Shown here piece after piece: positions 16,972-28,532 of a DNA stretch of 64,000 nucleotides; within the stretch, counting starts at the first letter, position 1, and each line of letters begins with the position of its first letter. The notes beneath the pieces are model-generated. The model saw only the letters and a program-made list of their open reading frames with translations. It did no database searches and was not told the origin of the DNA. The DNA lies in contig NZ_FOXJ01000001.1 of the NCBI RefSeq assembly GCF_900115685.1, forward strand, positions 1,273,796 through 1,337,795. Direction: 5' to 3'. Both the position numbers and the translations under genes were made by a program. Origin of the DNA: Variovorax sp. 770b2. Lineage in GTDB: Bacteria > Pseudomonadota > Gammaproteobacteria > Burkholderiales > Burkholderiaceae_C.

Positions 16972-17529
16972 ATGGCCCAGACCCGGATCGCCGTCGTTGT
17001 CGGCAGTCTTCGCAAGGATTCGTTCAACCAGAAGCTCGCGCTCGCGCTGGCGCACCTCGCGCCGTCGGACTTCACCTTCGAGCACGTGCGCATCGACGAC
17101 CTGCCGCTCTACAACCAGGACGACGACGGCAACCAGGCGCCCGCAGTCAAGCGCCTGAAGAGCGAGATCGCAGCCGCGCAGGGCCTGCTGTTCGTCACGC
17201 CCGAATACAACCGCTCGATCCCCGGCGTGCTGAAGAACGCCATCGACCACGCCTCGCGTCCCTATGGCCAGAACGCCTGGGGCGGCAAGCCGGCCGGCGT
17301 GGTCGGCATCTCGGTAGGCGCCATCGGCACCGCGCTCGCGCAGCAGCACCTGCGCAACATCCTGGCTTATCTGGACGTGCCCACGCTGGGCTCGCCCGAA
17401 GTGTTCCTGCAGACCAAGGACGACCTGTTCGACGACAAGGGCCACATCGGCAACGAAGGCTCCAAGAAGTTCCTGCAGGGGTGGATGGACAAGTACGTTG
17501 CCTGGATCAAGAGCCATTCGGCCGCCTGA
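16972..17529 (+). CDS. NADPH-dependent FMN reductase (ChrR-like quinone reductase)
   Basis: A 185-residue flavodoxin-fold reductase. The FMN phosphate loop VVGSLRKDSFNQK is near residues 9-21, and the family signature FVTPEYNRSIPGVLKNAIDHASR lies near 75-97. Relatives reduce quinones, chromate and azo or nitro compounds with two-electron transfer, protecting against redox stress. It is followed 12 bp later by a bidirectional terminator, so it is probably monocistronic. The azoreductase gene lies just beyond on the opposite strand. Confidence 0.88.
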   Translation: MAQTRIAVVVGSLRKDSFNQKLALALAHLAPSDFTFEHVRIDDLPLYNQDDDGNQAPAVKRLKSEIAAAQGLLFVTPEYNRSIPGVLKNAIDHASRPYGQNAWGGKPAGVVGISVGAIGTALAQQHLRNILAYLDVPTLGSPEVFLQTKDDLFDDKGHIGNEGSKKFLQGWMDKYVAWIKSHSAA

Positions 17530-17541
17530 TCCGCGCCCATG

Positions 17542-17573
17542 AAAAAAGCCGCCCCACGGGGCGGCTTTTTTTT
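17542..17573. terminator. Bidirectional rho-independent terminator
   Basis: A-rich tract, AAGCCGCCCC, a 4-nt loop, GGGGCGGCTT and a T run. The stem is perfect, and both flanks supply a U-tract in their respective transcripts, so it can end both the FMN reductase gene (plus strand) and azoR (minus strand). Confidence 0.93.
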
Positions 17574-17586
17574 GGCGTCGAGGCGC

Positions 17587-18234
17587 TCAGGCAACCTGGG
17601 CGACGTCCTTCTGGTTCGCGGCTTCGGCCGTCGCCACCAGGATGTCGGAGCGCGCCGCGGTCAGTGCGGCAGCCTTGGGCTCGTCGCCCATCGCCACGCC
17701 CTCGGCACGCACGATGCGCACGTCGGTGATGCCGAAGAAGCCGAAGACCACCTTCAGGTAGCTCTCCTGGTGCTCGGCGCCCTGGCCCCAGTCGCTGGTC
17801 GAGTAGACGCCGCCGCGGCTGGACGCCACGATCACGGTCTTGCCGCCGGCCAGGCCCACGGGGCCCGTCTCGGTGTACTTGAAGGTGCGGCCGACCTGCC
17901 CGAGGCGGTCGATCCAGGCCTTCAGCTGGGTCGGGACCGAGAAGTTGTACAGCGGTGCGCCGACCACGACCACGTCGGCCGCGAGGAACTGGCTCACCAG
18001 CTTTTCCGACAACGCGTTCTCGCGTTGCTGGGCTTCGGTCGGCTCGGCCTGCGGGCCGGTCTTGATGGCCAGGGCGTCGGCGCCGAAGTGCGCGGGGGCG
18101 TCGACGGCCAGGTCGAGGTACTCGACGACGGTGTCGGGGTGCGCGGCCTTCCAGGCGGCCACGGTCTCGGCCGTCAGCAGGCGGGAGGTCGAATAGGCAC
18201 CGAGGATGCTGGAGTCGATGTGGAGCAGCTTCAT
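17587..18234 (-). CDS. azoR: FMN-dependent NADH-azoreductase
   Basis: A 215-residue flavodoxin-fold enzyme matching Azo[19 protein letters not shown] at the N-terminus binds the FMN phosphate, [22 protein letters not shown] near 88-109, and SSRGGVYST near 140-148. It reduces azo bonds and quinones using NADH. The start at 18234 gives the canonical N-terminus; longer readings run into the regulatory gap. It is divergent from a LysR gene, with inverted repeats in the 124-bp gap, and is very likely controlled by that regulator. Confidence 0.92.
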   Translation of the reverse strand: MKLLHIDSSILGAYSTSRLLTAETVAAWKAAHPDTVVEYLDLAVDAPAHFGADALAIKTGPQAEPTEAQQRENALSEKLVSQFLAADVVVVGAPLYNFSVPTQLKAWIDRLGQVGRTFKYTETGPVGLAGGKTVIVASSRGGVYSTSDWGQGAEHQESYLKVVFGFFGITDVRIVRAEGVAMGDEPKAAALTAARSDILVATAEAANQKDVAQVA

Positions 18235-18318
18235 ATCAATCACTTTCGTGTGGATGGTGTCGGCGCTCAAAAGTGGCCGGCGTTGAGAGAATTCTATTTT
18301 TGAGTCGAGTGATTGATA
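18234..18318. promoter_or_regulatory. 11-bp inverted repeat spanning the azoR-lysR gap
   Basis: TATCAATCACT at 18234-18244 and its exact reverse complement AGTGATTGATA at 18308-18318 lie 63 bp apart. The left arm abuts the azoR start codon. Distant half-sites like these are compatible with LysR-tetramer binding and DNA bending over the shared promoter. This is inferred from symmetry and position. Confidence 0.5.
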
Positions 18319-18341
18319 AGTAGCCAAAATTTGCATAGATC

Positions 18342-18357
18342 GTCCTGATTGCAGGAC
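18342..18357. promoter_or_regulatory. Palindrome next to the LysR start (GTCCTG-ATTG-CAGGAC)
   Basis: A perfect 6-bp dyad with a 4-bp centre ends one base before the ATG of the LysR gene. It is well placed for autorepression of the regulator and is separate from the 11-bp repeat in the same gap. Its right arm would also overlap the ribosome-binding region. Confidence 0.5.
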
Positions 18358-18358
18358 A

Positions 18359-19282
18359 ATGAGCGCCATGCAAGACCTCAATGACATGGTTTTTTTCGCC
18401 GAAGTGGCCGAGCGCGGCGGTTTTGCTGCCGCCAGCCGGGCGCTCGGCATTCCCAAGTCGCGGCTTTCCCGCCGCGTGGCGGAGCTGGAGGAGCGCCTGG
18501 GCGTGCAGCTGATGCAGCGCAGCACCCGTCGCCTGTCGCTGACTCCCGCAGGCGAGATCTACCTGCGGCACTCGGCCGCGATGCGCGACGCGGCCCAGGC
18601 GGCGGCCGAGGCGGTGGCGCAGGTGCAGAACGAGCCCAGCGGCCTGGTGCGCATCAGCTGCCCGGTCACCATCGTGCACAGCGGGCTGGGGCAGCTGATG
18701 CCGCTCTTCATGGCGCGCTATCCGGCGGTGCGGGTGGACATGCGGGTGATCAACCGGCCGGTCGACCTGATCGAGGAGGGCATCGACATCGCCCTGCGGG
18801 TGCGGCATTCCATCGAGGACAGTACGGTGCTGGTGGCCAAGACCTTCGGCTACAGCCGTGGCGTGCTGGTGGCGACCCCGGCGCTGCTGGCGCGCCACGG
18901 GCCGGCAGAAACCGTGGCCGACCTCGGCAAGCTGCCCACGGCGGCGATGTCGGTCAACGGGGACGGGCGCAGCGACTGGCGGCTGGAAGGCCCCGAAGGC
19001 CAGAGCCACGTCCACTCCCACACGCCGCGCTACGTGGCGGACGACCTCGTGACGCTGCAGCAGGGCACGCTGGCCGGCGTCGGGGCGACCATGCTGCCCG
19101 ACTACATGTGCCGCGCCGACATCGACGCCGGCCGCCTGGTGCGGCTGCTGCCCGGCTGGGGGCCGGCGCCGGTGGTGGCGCACATGGTGTTCCCCGCGCG
19201 GCGGGCGCTGGTGCCGGCGGTGCGGCGGCTGATCGATTTCCTGATGGAGCACCTGCAAAGCGAGGACATGCGCATGTTCTAG
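18359..19282 (+). CDS. LysR-family regulator, divergent from azoR
   Basis: A 307-residue LysR protein. The helix-turn-helix lies at about residues 20-45 ([26 protein letters not shown]), and the effector domain follows from about 95. The subfamily pattern ([22 protein letters not shown]) is the one commonly found beside quinone- or aldehyde-responsive reductase genes. Starts at 18359 (MSAMQDL) and 18368 (MQDLNDM) are both plausible; the first was chosen. It is divergent from azoR and probably activates or derepresses it in response to electrophiles such as quinones (inference). Confidence 0.9.
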   Translation: MSAMQDLNDMVFFAEVAERGGFAAASRALGIPKSRLSRRVAELEERLGVQLMQRSTRRLSLTPAGEIYLRHSAAMRDAAQAAAEAVAQVQNEPSGLVRISCPVTIVHSGLGQLMPLFMARYPAVRVDMRVINRPVDLIEEGIDIALRVRHSIEDSTVLVAKTFGYSRGVLVATPALLARHGPAETVADLGKLPTAAMSVNGDGRSDWRLEGPEGQSHVHSHTPRYVADDLVTLQQGTLAGVGATMLPDYMCRADIDAGRLVRLLPGWGPAPVVAHMVFPARRALVPAVRRLIDFLMEHLQSEDMRMF

Positions 19283-19332
19283 GGGCGCCTCGAACGCGCC
19301 TTTCCTGTCGCCTTATGCGAAAAACGTCATAT

Positions 19333-19356
19333 CCAAACAAGCAGATATTCGTTTGG
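19333..19356. promoter_or_regulatory. Inverted repeat upstream of the peroxiredoxin gene
   Basis: CCAAAC-12 nt-GTTTGG in an AT-rich stretch, 54 bp before the peroxiredoxin start. It is the only dyad of note in the 127-bp gap and is a candidate operator. No consensus is recognised. Confidence 0.3.
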
Positions 19357-19409
19357 CATTGAAGCAACGGTTCGCACAATCCAAGGCTCCCATCCATCCA
19401 GGAGCGACC

Positions 19410-20051
19410 ATGGCTACTCTGCGACTCGGCGACACCGCCCCCAATTTCACCCAGGACTCCAGCGAAGGCCCCCTCGACTTCTACCAGTGGGGCGGCGATT
19501 CGTGGATCGTGTTCTTCTCGCACCCGGCCGACTTCACGCCCGTGTGCACCACCGAACTGGGCAAGACCGCGGCGCTGTCGGGCGAATTCGCCAAGCGCGG
19601 CGTGAAGCCCATTGCGCTGAGCGTCGATCCGGCCACCAAGCACAAGGACTGGATCAGCGACATCAACGAAACGCAGAACACCACCGTCAACTTCCCGATC
19701 ATTGCGGACGCCGACCGCAAGGTGGCCGACCTGTACGACCTGATCCACCCGAACGCCTCGGCCACGGCCACGGTGCGCAGCGTGTTCATCATCGATCCGA
19801 AGAAGGTGATCCGCACCACCATCACCTACCCGGCATCGACCGGCCGCAACTTCGACGAGATCCTGCGCGTGATCGATTCGCTGCAGCTCACCGACAGCCA
19901 CAAGGTGGCCACGCCCGTGAACTGGAAAGACGGCGACGACGTGGTCATCGTGCCGAGCATCCAGGACCCGGCCGAGCTGGCAGAGCGCTTTCCCAAGGGC
20001 TTCAAGGCCGTGAAGCCTTACCTGCGCATCACGCCGCAGCCCAACAAGTAA
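19410..20051 (+). CDS. 1-Cys peroxiredoxin (Prx6/AhpC-TSA family)
   Basis: A 213-residue thioredoxin-fold peroxidase that reduces hydrogen peroxide and organic hydroperoxides. The peroxidatic cysteine is C46 in HPADFTPVCTTELG. It is the only cysteine in the protein, which defines the 1-Cys class. The long C-terminal domain (NWKDGDDVVIVPS, about residues 170-182) is the Prx6-type dimerisation arm. The ATG at 19410 follows GGAG; a longer in-frame start at 19353 has no ribosome-binding site. It is probably the first gene of a unit that includes the small hydrolase and the sulfate transporter. Confidence 0.92.
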   Translation: MATLRLGDTAPNFTQDSSEGPLDFYQWGGDSWIVFFSHPADFTPVCTTELGKTAALSGEFAKRGVKPIALSVDPATKHKDWISDINETQNTTVNFPIIADADRKVADLYDLIHPNASATATVRSVFIIDPKKVIRTTITYPASTGRNFDEILRVIDSLQLTDSHKVATPVNWKDGDDVVIVPSIQDPAELAERFPKGFKAVKPYLRITPQPNK

Positions 20052-20080
20052 GAGCCGCCCGTGAAAGCTTTGACGCTCCT

Positions 20081-20178
20081 TCCAGGAACACCGCGGAACC
20101 GGCTTTGCCGGGCCGCTGGTGTTGCCCCCGGCGAGGGGGTTGGCGAAGCGACACGAAGTGCGCGAACCCTGGGGGAGA
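20081..20178 (+). repeat. Dispersed intergenic repeat, copy 1
   Basis: A roughly 98-bp element, also found at 58138-58237. It folds as AACACC-GCGG-aa-CCGGC ttt GCCGG-g-CCGC-t-GGTGTT (20087-20123), followed by CCCCC-5 nt-GGGGG (20125-20139) and a shared 3' block GAAGCGACACGAAGTGCGC. Copy 2 replaces the pair C20100-G20110 by T-A, a compensatory change. Its 3' edge supplies the purine-rich ribosome-binding site of the next gene. Confidence 0.85.
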
Positions 20179-20182
20179 GCCA

Positions 20183-20758
20183 GTGTTGACGCGCGTCGTC
20201 ATCGTGCCTGGTTGGCGCGACTCCGGCCCCGGCCACTGGCAAAGCCTGTGGGAAGAGCGCATTCCGGGCGCCGCACGGGTGGTGCAGGACGACTGGGCCT
20301 CGCCCAAGCGCGATGCCTGGGTGCCCGCGCTCACCAGGCTCGTGCTCGAAAGCCCCGGCCCGGTGGTGATCGCGGCCCACAGCCTGGGCTGCATCGCCAC
20401 GGCGCACCTGCCGCCCGAGGCGGCCGCCCGCATCCGGGGGGCGCTCCTGGTGGCCCCGGCCGACCCCGAACGCCGCGCGGTGCTCTCCGACTTCGCGCCC
20501 GTGCCGTATGCGGCGCTGCCCTACCGCAGCATCGTGGTGGCCAGCAGCAACGACCCCTACTGCCCCATCCGGCTGGCAGGTGCATATTCGCGGGCCTGGG
20601 GCAGCGAGTTCGTGCGCATGCAGAATGCGGGCCACATCAACATCGATTCGGGGCACGGAGACTGGCCGCTCGGCCTGGCCCTGCTGCAATCGTTGACCGA
20701 CGAGCCCGCTGCCTGGTCGGCGGGCCGTGATTTTTCAGAAACCTTGGCAACCACATGA
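20183..20758 (+). CDS. RBBP9/YdeN-type alpha/beta hydrolase
   Basis: A 191-residue serine hydrolase of the small RBBP9/YdeN family. The N-terminal VVIVPGWRDSGPGHWQ is characteristic, the nucleophile serine is in AAHSLG near residues 63-68, and the catalytic histidine is in NAGHIN near 157-162. The start was taken as GTG at 20183, 6 bp after GGGGGAG; the adjacent TTG codon is the alternative. The ribosome-binding site comes from the end of the dispersed repeat. Its stop overlaps the sulfate-binding protein start (ATGA), so it is coupled to the cys transporter operon. The natural substrate is unknown. Confidence 0.82.
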   Translation: MLTRVVIVPGWRDSGPGHWQSLWEERIPGAARVVQDDWASPKRDAWVPALTRLVLESPGPVVIAAHSLGCIATAHLPPEAAARIRGALLVAPADPERRAVLSDFAPVPYAALPYRSIVVASSNDPYCPIRLAGAYSRAWGSEFVRMQNAGHINIDSGHGDWPLGLALLQSLTDEPAAWSAGRDFSETLATT

Positions 20759-21771
20759 CTTCCAAAATCAAGACCTTCGTCGCCGTGCTCGCGCTGGCGT
20801 CCTCCGCACTCGCGGGCAGCAGCGCCTTTGCCCAAGGCACGACGCTGCTCAACGCGTCGTACGACGTGGCGCGCGAGTTCTACAAGGACTACAACGCAGC
20901 GTTCGTGGCGCACTACAAGAAGGCCACCGGCAAGGACGTGAAGATCGACCAGTCGCATGGCGGCTCCAGCGCACAGGCGCGCTCGGTGGCCGACGGGCTC
21001 GATGCCGACGTGGTGACCATGAACACCTCGACCGACATCGACTTCCTGGCCAACGCCGGCGTGGTCGCCAAGGACTGGACCAGGAAATTTCCCGAGAACG
21101 CATCGCCGACCACCTCGACCATGCTGTTCCTCGTGCGCAACGGCAACCCCAAGGGCATCAAGGACTGGGACGACCTGGTCAAGCCCGGCATCCAGGTCGT
21201 GATCGTCAACCCCAAGACCGGCGGCAACGGGCGCTACGCCTACCTCGCAGCCTGGGGCTACATCAAGAAGAAGGGCGGCACCGATGCGCAGGCCGCCGAG
21301 TTCGTGGGCAAGCTCTTCAAGAACACGCCGGTGCTGGCACGCGGCGGCCGCGACGCCACCACCGCCTTCCTGCAACGCAACATCGGCGATGCGCTGATCA
21401 CCTTCGAATCGGAAGTGGTGTCTATCGATCGCGAATTCGGCACCGGCAAGGTCGATTCGGTCTACCCGTCGATCAGCATCGTGGCCGAGAACCCGGTGGC
21501 CGTGGTCGAGCGCACCGTGGCCAAGAAGGGCACCGGCGAACTTGCCAAGGCGTACCTGGATTGGCTCTATTCCGAAGAAGCGCAGGAAATCGCCGCCAGG
21601 CATGCGCTGCGTCCGCGCTCGCAGACCGTGCTGAAGAAGTACGCCGCGACGTTCAAGCCGCTGCAGCTGTTCACGGTGCAGGAACTGTTCGGCAGCCTCG
21701 GCGAAGCGCAGAAGGTGCACTTCAACGACGGTGGCCAGTTCGACAAGCTCTATACGCCCGGCGCAAAGTAA
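20755..21771 (+). CDS. cysP: Periplasmic sulfate-binding protein of the sulfate ABC transporter
   Basis: A 338-residue substrate-binding protein with a signal peptide cleaved after about residue 26 (SSAFAQG). The family motifs are visible: LLNASYDVAREFY near 30-42, the sulfate-loop DQSHGGSSAQARSV near 63-76, and NPKTGGNGRYAYL near 151-163. It delivers sulfate (or thiosulfate) to the CysTW permease. The assignment to CysP or Sbp cannot be decided from sequence alone. It overlaps the upstream hydrolase gene by 4 bp, and cysT starts at the next base after its stop. Confidence 0.92.
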   Translation: MTSKIKTFVAVLALASSALAGSSAFAQGTTLLNASYDVAREFYKDYNAAFVAHYKKATGKDVKIDQSHGGSSAQARSVADGLDADVVTMNTSTDIDFLANAGVVAKDWTRKFPENASPTTSTMLFLVRNGNPKGIKDWDDLVKPGIQVVIVNPKTGGNGRYAYLAAWGYIKKKGGTDAQAAEFVGKLFKNTPVLARGGRDATTAFLQRNIGDALITFESEVVSIDREFGTGKVDSVYPSISIVAENPVAVVERTVAKKGTGELAKAYLDWLYSEEAQEIAARHALRPRSQTVLKKYAATFKPLQLFTVQELFGSLGEAQKVHFNDGGQFDKLYTPGAK

Positions 21772-22659
21772 ATGAGCGGCGCAGTCTCTTCGGCGCTCCC
21801 GTCCGCGGGAGCGCCTTTTTCGCGTGCCAACCGGGCAGGGGGCGCCAAGCGCGTGCTGCCGGGTTTCCACATCACGCTCGGCTTCTCCATTCTTTATCTC
21901 AGCCTGATCGTGTTGATCCCGCTGTCGGCGCTGGTCTTCCGGACCTTCACGCTGACCTGGGACCAGTTCTGGGTGGCCGTGACCGCGCCGCGCGTGATGG
22001 CCTCCTACCGCCTGACGTTCGGCGCCTCGCTGATCGCCGCGCTCGTGAACGCGGTGTTCGGGCTGCTCGTGGCCTGGGTGCTGGTGCGCTACAAGTTTCC
22101 GGGCAAGCGCATCGTCGACGCGCTGGTCGATCTGCCGTTCGCACTGCCCACGGCCGTGGCCGGCATCTCGCTCACCGCGCTGCTCGCGGGCAACGGCTGG
22201 ATCGGGCAACTGCTCGAGCCGCACGGCATCAAGCTGGCATTCACGCCGGCGGGCATCGTGATCGCGCTGATCTTCATCGGGCTGCCGTTCGTGGTGCGCA
22301 CGGTGCAGCCGGTGCTGGAAGACGCCGAGAAGGAACTCGAGGAGGCCGCGACCTCGCTGGGGGCGACGCGGCTGCAGACTTTCACGAGGGTGATCTTTCC
22401 CTCGATCGGGCCTGCGCTGTTCACCGGCTTTGCGATGGCCTTCGCGCGTGCGATCGGCGAATACGGCTCGGTGATCTTCATCGCCGGCAACATGCCGATG
22501 ATCTCGGAGATCACGCCGCTCATCATCATCGGCAAGCTGGAGCAGTACGACTACGCGGGCGCCACGGCGGTCGCGCTGGTGATGCTGGTCATCTCGTTCC
22601 TGCTGCTGCTGGTCATCAACGGCCTGCAGGCGTGGCAGCGCCGCAGGTCTGGAGCCTGA
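21772..22659 (+). CDS. cysT: Sulfate ABC transporter permease CysT
   Basis: A 295-residue inner-membrane permease with about six transmembrane segments and the EAA loop ([21 protein letters not shown], near 190-210) that contacts CysA. The segment [17 protein letters not shown] near 224-240 is typical of CysT/CysU. The ATG follows the cysP stop directly, and cysW starts 1 bp after its stop. It forms the heterodimeric channel with CysW. Confidence 0.93.
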   Translation: MSGAVSSALPSAGAPFSRANRAGGAKRVLPGFHITLGFSILYLSLIVLIPLSALVFRTFTLTWDQFWVAVTAPRVMASYRLTFGASLIAALVNAVFGLLVAWVLVRYKFPGKRIVDALVDLPFALPTAVAGISLTALLAGNGWIGQLLEPHGIKLAFTPAGIVIALIFIGLPFVVRTVQPVLEDAEKELEEAATSLGATRLQTFTRVIFPSIGPALFTGFAMAFARAIGEYGSVIFIAGNMPMISEITPLIIIGKLEQYDYAGATAVALVMLVISFLLLLVINGLQAWQRRRSGA

Positions 22660-22660
22660 C

Positions 22661-23563
22661 ATGAGCGCACCTTCCAAGATCATTCGCCGCGCACAGGCCG
22701 GCACCACCGAAGCGCCCTGGGTGCGCTGGACGCTGATCGGCGTTGCGCTCGCGTTCATGTTCCTGTTCCTCGTGCTGCCGCTGGCGGCCGTGGCGACCGA
22801 GGCGTTGCGCAAGGGCGTCTCGGCGTACCTCGAAGCGCTGAAGGAGCCCGATGCCTGGAGCGCGATCCGCCTCACGCTGATCACGGCCGCCATCACCGTG
22901 CCGCTGAACCTCGTGTTCGGCGTGGCTGCGGCCTGGGCCATCGCCAAGTTCGAGTTCCGCGGCAAGGCCTTCCTCACCACGCTGATCGACCTGCCGTTCG
23001 CGGTGTCGCCGGTGGTGGCGGGCCTGATCTACGTGCTGGTGTTCGGCGCGCAGGGCTGGATCGGCCCGTGGCTGGCCGACCACGACATCAAGATCATCTT
23101 CGCCGTGCCCGGCATCGTGCTGGCCACCGTGTTCGTGACCTTCCCGTTCATCGCGCGCGAGCTCATTCCGCTGATGCAGGCGCAGGGCACCGACGAGGAG
23201 CAGGCCGCCATCGTGCTCGGCGCGACCGGCTGGCAGACCTTCTGGCGCGTGACGCTGCCCAACATCAAGTGGGGCCTCCTGTACGGCGTGATCCTTTGCA
23301 ACGCGCGCGCCATGGGCGAGTTCGGCGCGGTGTCGGTGGTGTCGGGCCACATCCGCGGCCAGACCAACACCATGCCGCTGCACGTGGAAGTGCTCTACAA
23401 CGAATACCAGTCGGTGGCCGCCTTCGCCGTGGCCTCGCTGCTGGCGATCCTGGCGCTGGTCACGCTGGTGATCAAGTCGGTGATCGAGTGGCGCCACGAG
23501 CGCGAGATGAAGGCCATTGCCGAACTGCCCCCCGAGCGCCCGCCCGAAACGACGGCGGCTTGA
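22661..23563 (+). CDS. cysW: Sulfate ABC transporter permease CysW
   Basis: A 300-residue permease partner of CysT. It has about six transmembrane helices, the coupling-loop segment [19 protein letters not shown] (near 178-196), and the CysW-typical [21 protein letters not shown]. The C-terminal tail is cytoplasmic and charged. It lies between cysT (1 bp) and cysA (17 bp) in the same operon. Confidence 0.93.
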   Translation: MSAPSKIIRRAQAGTTEAPWVRWTLIGVALAFMFLFLVLPLAAVATEALRKGVSAYLEALKEPDAWSAIRLTLITAAITVPLNLVFGVAAAWAIAKFEFRGKAFLTTLIDLPFAVSPVVAGLIYVLVFGAQGWIGPWLADHDIKIIFAVPGIVLATVFVTFPFIARELIPLMQAQGTDEEQAAIVLGATGWQTFWRVTLPNIKWGLLYGVILCNARAMGEFGAVSVVSGHIRGQTNTMPLHVEVLYNEYQSVAAFAVASLLAILALVTLVIKSVIEWRHEREMKAIAELPPERPPETTAA

Positions 23564-23580
23564 GAGAGAGAGAAGAAATC

Positions 23581-24678
23581 ATGAGCATCGAAATCCGCAA
23601 CATCAGCAAGCAGTTCGGCGACTTCCGCGCGCTGCGCAACGTGAACCTGGACGTCGAATCGGGCGAACTCGTCGCGCTGCTCGGCCCCTCGGGCTGCGGC
23701 AAGACCACGCTGCTGCGCATCATCGCGGGGCTGGAGACGGCCGACACCGGCAGCATCCTTTTCTCGGGCGAGGACACCACCGACGTGCATGTGCGCGAGC
23801 GCCAGGTGGGCTTCGTGTTCCAGCACTACGCGCTGTTCCGCCACATGACCGTGTTCGAGAACGTCGCCTTCGGCCTGCGCGTGAAGCCGCGCAAAGAGCG
23901 CCCGAGCGACGCGCAGATCAAGGCCAAGGTGACCGACCTGCTCAAGCTCGTGCAGCTGGACTGGCTGGCCGACCGCTACCCGTCGCAGCTCTCCGGCGGC
24001 CAGCGCCAGCGCATTGCGCTGGCCCGCGCGCTGGCGGTGGAGCCCAAGGTGCTGCTGCTGGACGAGCCCTTCGGCGCGCTGGACGCCAAGGTCCGAAAGG
24101 AATTGCGCCGGTGGTTGCGCCGCCTGCACGACGAGCTGCACGTCACCTCGATCTTCGTCACGCACGACCAGGAAGAGGCACTGGAAGTGGCCGACCGTGT
24201 GGTGGTCATCAACAAGGGGCAGATCGAACAGGTCGGCTCGCCGCAGGACGTGTGGGACAAGCCGGCGAGTCCTTTCGTCTACGGGTTCCTGGGCGACGTG
24301 AACCTGTTCCACGGCCGCGCCGACAACGGCCAGGTGCAGCTGGACGGCATGCGCCTGGAATCGCCCGAGCACAGCGGCGCGCGCGACGCCAAGGCCATGG
24401 CCTATGTGCGCCCGCATGACCTGGAGGTGACACGCTATGTGCCGGGCGCCACCGGCATCGTCGCCACGCTGTCGCGCGCGATCGTGGTCGGACCGACCGC
24501 GCGGCTGGAACTTGAGCCCACCGAATCGAATCCAGATAATCCGGGCTCCGGAACCATCATCGAGGCGCAACTCCCTGCGCAACAGTTCCGTGACCTGGGC
24601 TTGAAGGAGGGCGACACCGTCGTTGCCAATCCGCGCAAGGCCAGGGTGTTCGTAGAAGAAGATTGGGTGTCTCCTTGA
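23581..24678 (+). CDS. cysA: Sulfate/thiosulfate ABC transporter ATPase CysA
   Basis: A 365-residue ATPase. Walker [10 protein letters not shown] is at 35-43, the signature LSGGQRQR at about 138-145 and Walker [25 protein letters not shown] at about 156-179, the last being a CysA hallmark. After residue 240 comes a C-terminal TOBE-like regulatory domain ([13 protein letters not shown]). The ATG at 23581 follows GAGAGAGA. Its 3' end overlaps dsbB. Confidence 0.94.
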   Translation: MSIEIRNISKQFGDFRALRNVNLDVESGELVALLGPSGCGKTTLLRIIAGLETADTGSILFSGEDTTDVHVRERQVGFVFQHYALFRHMTVFENVAFGLRVKPRKERPSDAQIKAKVTDLLKLVQLDWLADRYPSQLSGGQRQRIALARALAVEPKVLLLDEPFGALDAKVRKELRRWLRRLHDELHVTSIFVTHDQEEALEVADRVVVINKGQIEQVGSPQDVWDKPASPFVYGFLGDVNLFHGRADNGQVQLDGMRLESPEHSGARDAKAMAYVRPHDLEVTRYVPGATGIVATLSRAIVVGPTARLELEPTESNPDNPGSGTIIEAQLPAQQFRDLGLKEGDTVVANPRKARVFVEEDWVSP

Positions 24679-25178
24679 TCGATTGGTACTTCGGCGCGCC
24701 GCGCCGCGCGCTCGGGCTGATCTGCCTGGCCTGTGTCCTCATGCTGGCCTTCGGGCTCTACCTGCAGCACGTGGTGGGGTTGGAGCCTTGTCCCATGTGC
24801 ATCGTGCAGCGGTATGCGCTGGTGCTGGTGGCCCTCTTCACGGGGCTGGCCGCCATCTTCCGCAACCGCGCGCTGCAGGTGACGGGCGGGGTGCTGGCGC
24901 TGGTGTCGGCGGTGGGCGGTGCCTACACGGCCGCCTCGCAGAGCTGGCTGCAGTGGTATCCGCCCGAAGTCGTGTCCTGCGGGCGCGACCTCTACGGAAT
25001 GATCGAGACCTTTCCGCTCAAGCGCGCGCTGCCGCTCATCTTCCGCGGCGGCGGCGATTGCTCCAAGGTCGACTGGACGCTGTTCGGCCTGACGCTGGCG
25101 AACTGGTCGTTCGTCGCGTTCGTGGTGCTCTCGCTGCTGCTGATCACGCTGCTCCTGCGCCGCCGCAGCGCACGCTGA
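24663..25178 (+). CDS. dsbB: Disulfide bond formation protein DsbB
   Basis: A 171-residue inner-membrane quinone reductase that reoxidises DsbA. Four hydrophobic segments are visible. The two periplasmic cysteine pairs are C43-C46 (EPCPMC) and C106 with C133 (VSCGRD and GDCSK). The arginine after CIVQR matches the quinone-binding position. The start is uncertain: TTG at 24663 (agaagaaga upstream) or TTG at 24675, which overlaps the cysA stop. Either way it is coupled to cysA. A strong terminator follows. Confidence 0.92.
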   Translation: MGVSLIDWYFGAPRRALGLICLACVLMLAFGLYLQHVVGLEPCPMCIVQRYALVLVALFTGLAAIFRNRALQVTGGVLALVSAVGGAYTAASQSWLQWYPPEVVSCGRDLYGMIETFPLKRALPLIFRGGGDCSKVDWTLFGLTLANWSFVAFVVLSLLLITLLLRRRSAR

Positions 25179-25196
25179 GCCCTTTCTTCGCATCCG

Positions 25197-25247
25197 AAAC
25201 GGCGTGGCTCGCCGCCCTGAAAAGGGGCGGTGAGCCACGCCGTTTTT
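25197..25247 (+). terminator. Terminator after dsbB
   Basis: A long stem (AAACGGCGTGGCTC pairing with GAGCCACGCCGTTT, extended by GCCGCCC/GGGCGGT) closes on a short loop and ends in TTTTT. It ends the peroxiredoxin-cys-dsbB transcription units before macA. Confidence 0.93.
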
Positions 25248-25380
25248 CATGCGGCGCCGGCGGCAACAATGGCACGAAGTAGCCTTTCAAGGGAACTCCT
25301 TCTTTAGCCGGCCTTCAGAAAGCGGGGCTAGGATCGATCCGATCCCTCTCCTGCCGCGTGTTCCACTTTCACCTCATTGC

Positions 25381-26540
25381 ATGCCAAACAACCCACCGCG
25401 GCGATCGCGCAAGCTCCTTCTCGGCATTGCAGCGCTCGTCGTCCTGGCCGTCATCGCTTTCTTCTGGCTGAGCCCCGCCAAGAAAACCGAATACCTCACC
25501 GCCACCGTGCAGCGCACCGACCTGGAGAACGCGGTGCTCGCCACCGGCGTGCTGCAGGCGCTCAAGCAAGTGGAGGTGGGCGCGCAGGTCAGCGGCCAGC
25601 TCAAGTCGCTCAAGGTGGTGCTGGGGCAGACGGTGAAAAAGGGCGACTGGCTCGCCGAGATCGATCCAGTCATCTCGCAGAACACGCTGGCCCAGGAGCA
25701 GGCCAAGCTGGAGAACCTGCAGGCCCAGAAGCTCGCCAAGGAAGTGCGCGTCAAGCAGGCCGAACTCACCTGGGCCCGCCAGCGCGAAATGCTGGCGCAG
25801 GACGCCGCACCGCGCCAGGACATGGAAAGCGCCGACACCGAACTGCGTGCGCTGCGTGCCGATGGGGTTTCGCTGGAAGCGCAGATTCGCCAGCAGAGGT
25901 TGGCCCTGGCTTCTGCGCAAACCAATCTCTCGTACACCCGCATCGTCGCGCCCATCGATGGCGACGTGGTCTCCATCAGCACGCTCGAGGGCCAGACCGT
26001 GGTGGCCGCCTTCCAGGTGCCCACGCTGATGAAGCTGGCCGACCTGTCCACCATGACGGTGAAGGCGCAGGTATCGGAGGCCGACGTGGTGCGCGTGAAG
26101 GCGGGCTTGCCGGTGTACTTCACCATCCTCGGCGATCCTGACAAGCGCTACCACGGCACGCTGCGCGCGGTGCAGCCCTCGCCCGAGAAGATCAACAACG
26201 CGGTGTTCTTCAACGCGCTGTTCGACGTGCCGAACCCCGACCGCACGCTGCGCGTGGACATGACCGCGCAAGTGGCGATCCTGTTGGGCGAGGCGAAACA
26301 GGCGCTCACGGTGCCGCTCACCGCGCTCGGCGCGCGCGACAAGGACGGCCGCCAGGAAGTGCGCGTGCTCAAGCCCGACCAGGGCGTGGAAAAGCGCCAG
26401 GTGCGCGTGGGCATCAGCAACAACTTCCAGGCGCAGGTGCTGGAGGGGCTGAAGGAGGGCGACACCGTCATCACCGGCGATGCCTCGGCGCTCGATCCGG
26501 CCAGCGGCAGCGAAGGCGGCGGCAACAGAGGAAAGCGCCA

Positions 26541-26544
<4 letters not shown>
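25381..26544 (+). CDS. macA: MacA-type periplasmic adaptor of a tripartite ABC efflux pump
   Basis: A 387-residue membrane-fusion protein with one N-terminal anchor helix (about residues 12-31). It has a split biotinyl-lipoyl domain (ATGVLQALKQVEVGAQVSGQLKSL), a coiled-coil hairpin (about 100-180) and beta-barrel domains. It links MacB to an outer-membrane channel. The ATG at 25381 is the best start; the frame is open 132 bp further upstream without a good site. Its stop overlaps the macB start. The exported substrate (macrolides, lipopeptides or other) is not determined. Confidence 0.88.

Positions 26545-28524
<1,980 letters not shown>

Positions 28525-28532
<8 letters not shown>

Noticed and set aside
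20557-22980. 807-residue open frame antisense to the cys transporter
   Set aside because: It is a shadow of cysP and cysT, with low-complexity His/Arg/Asp content and no domains.
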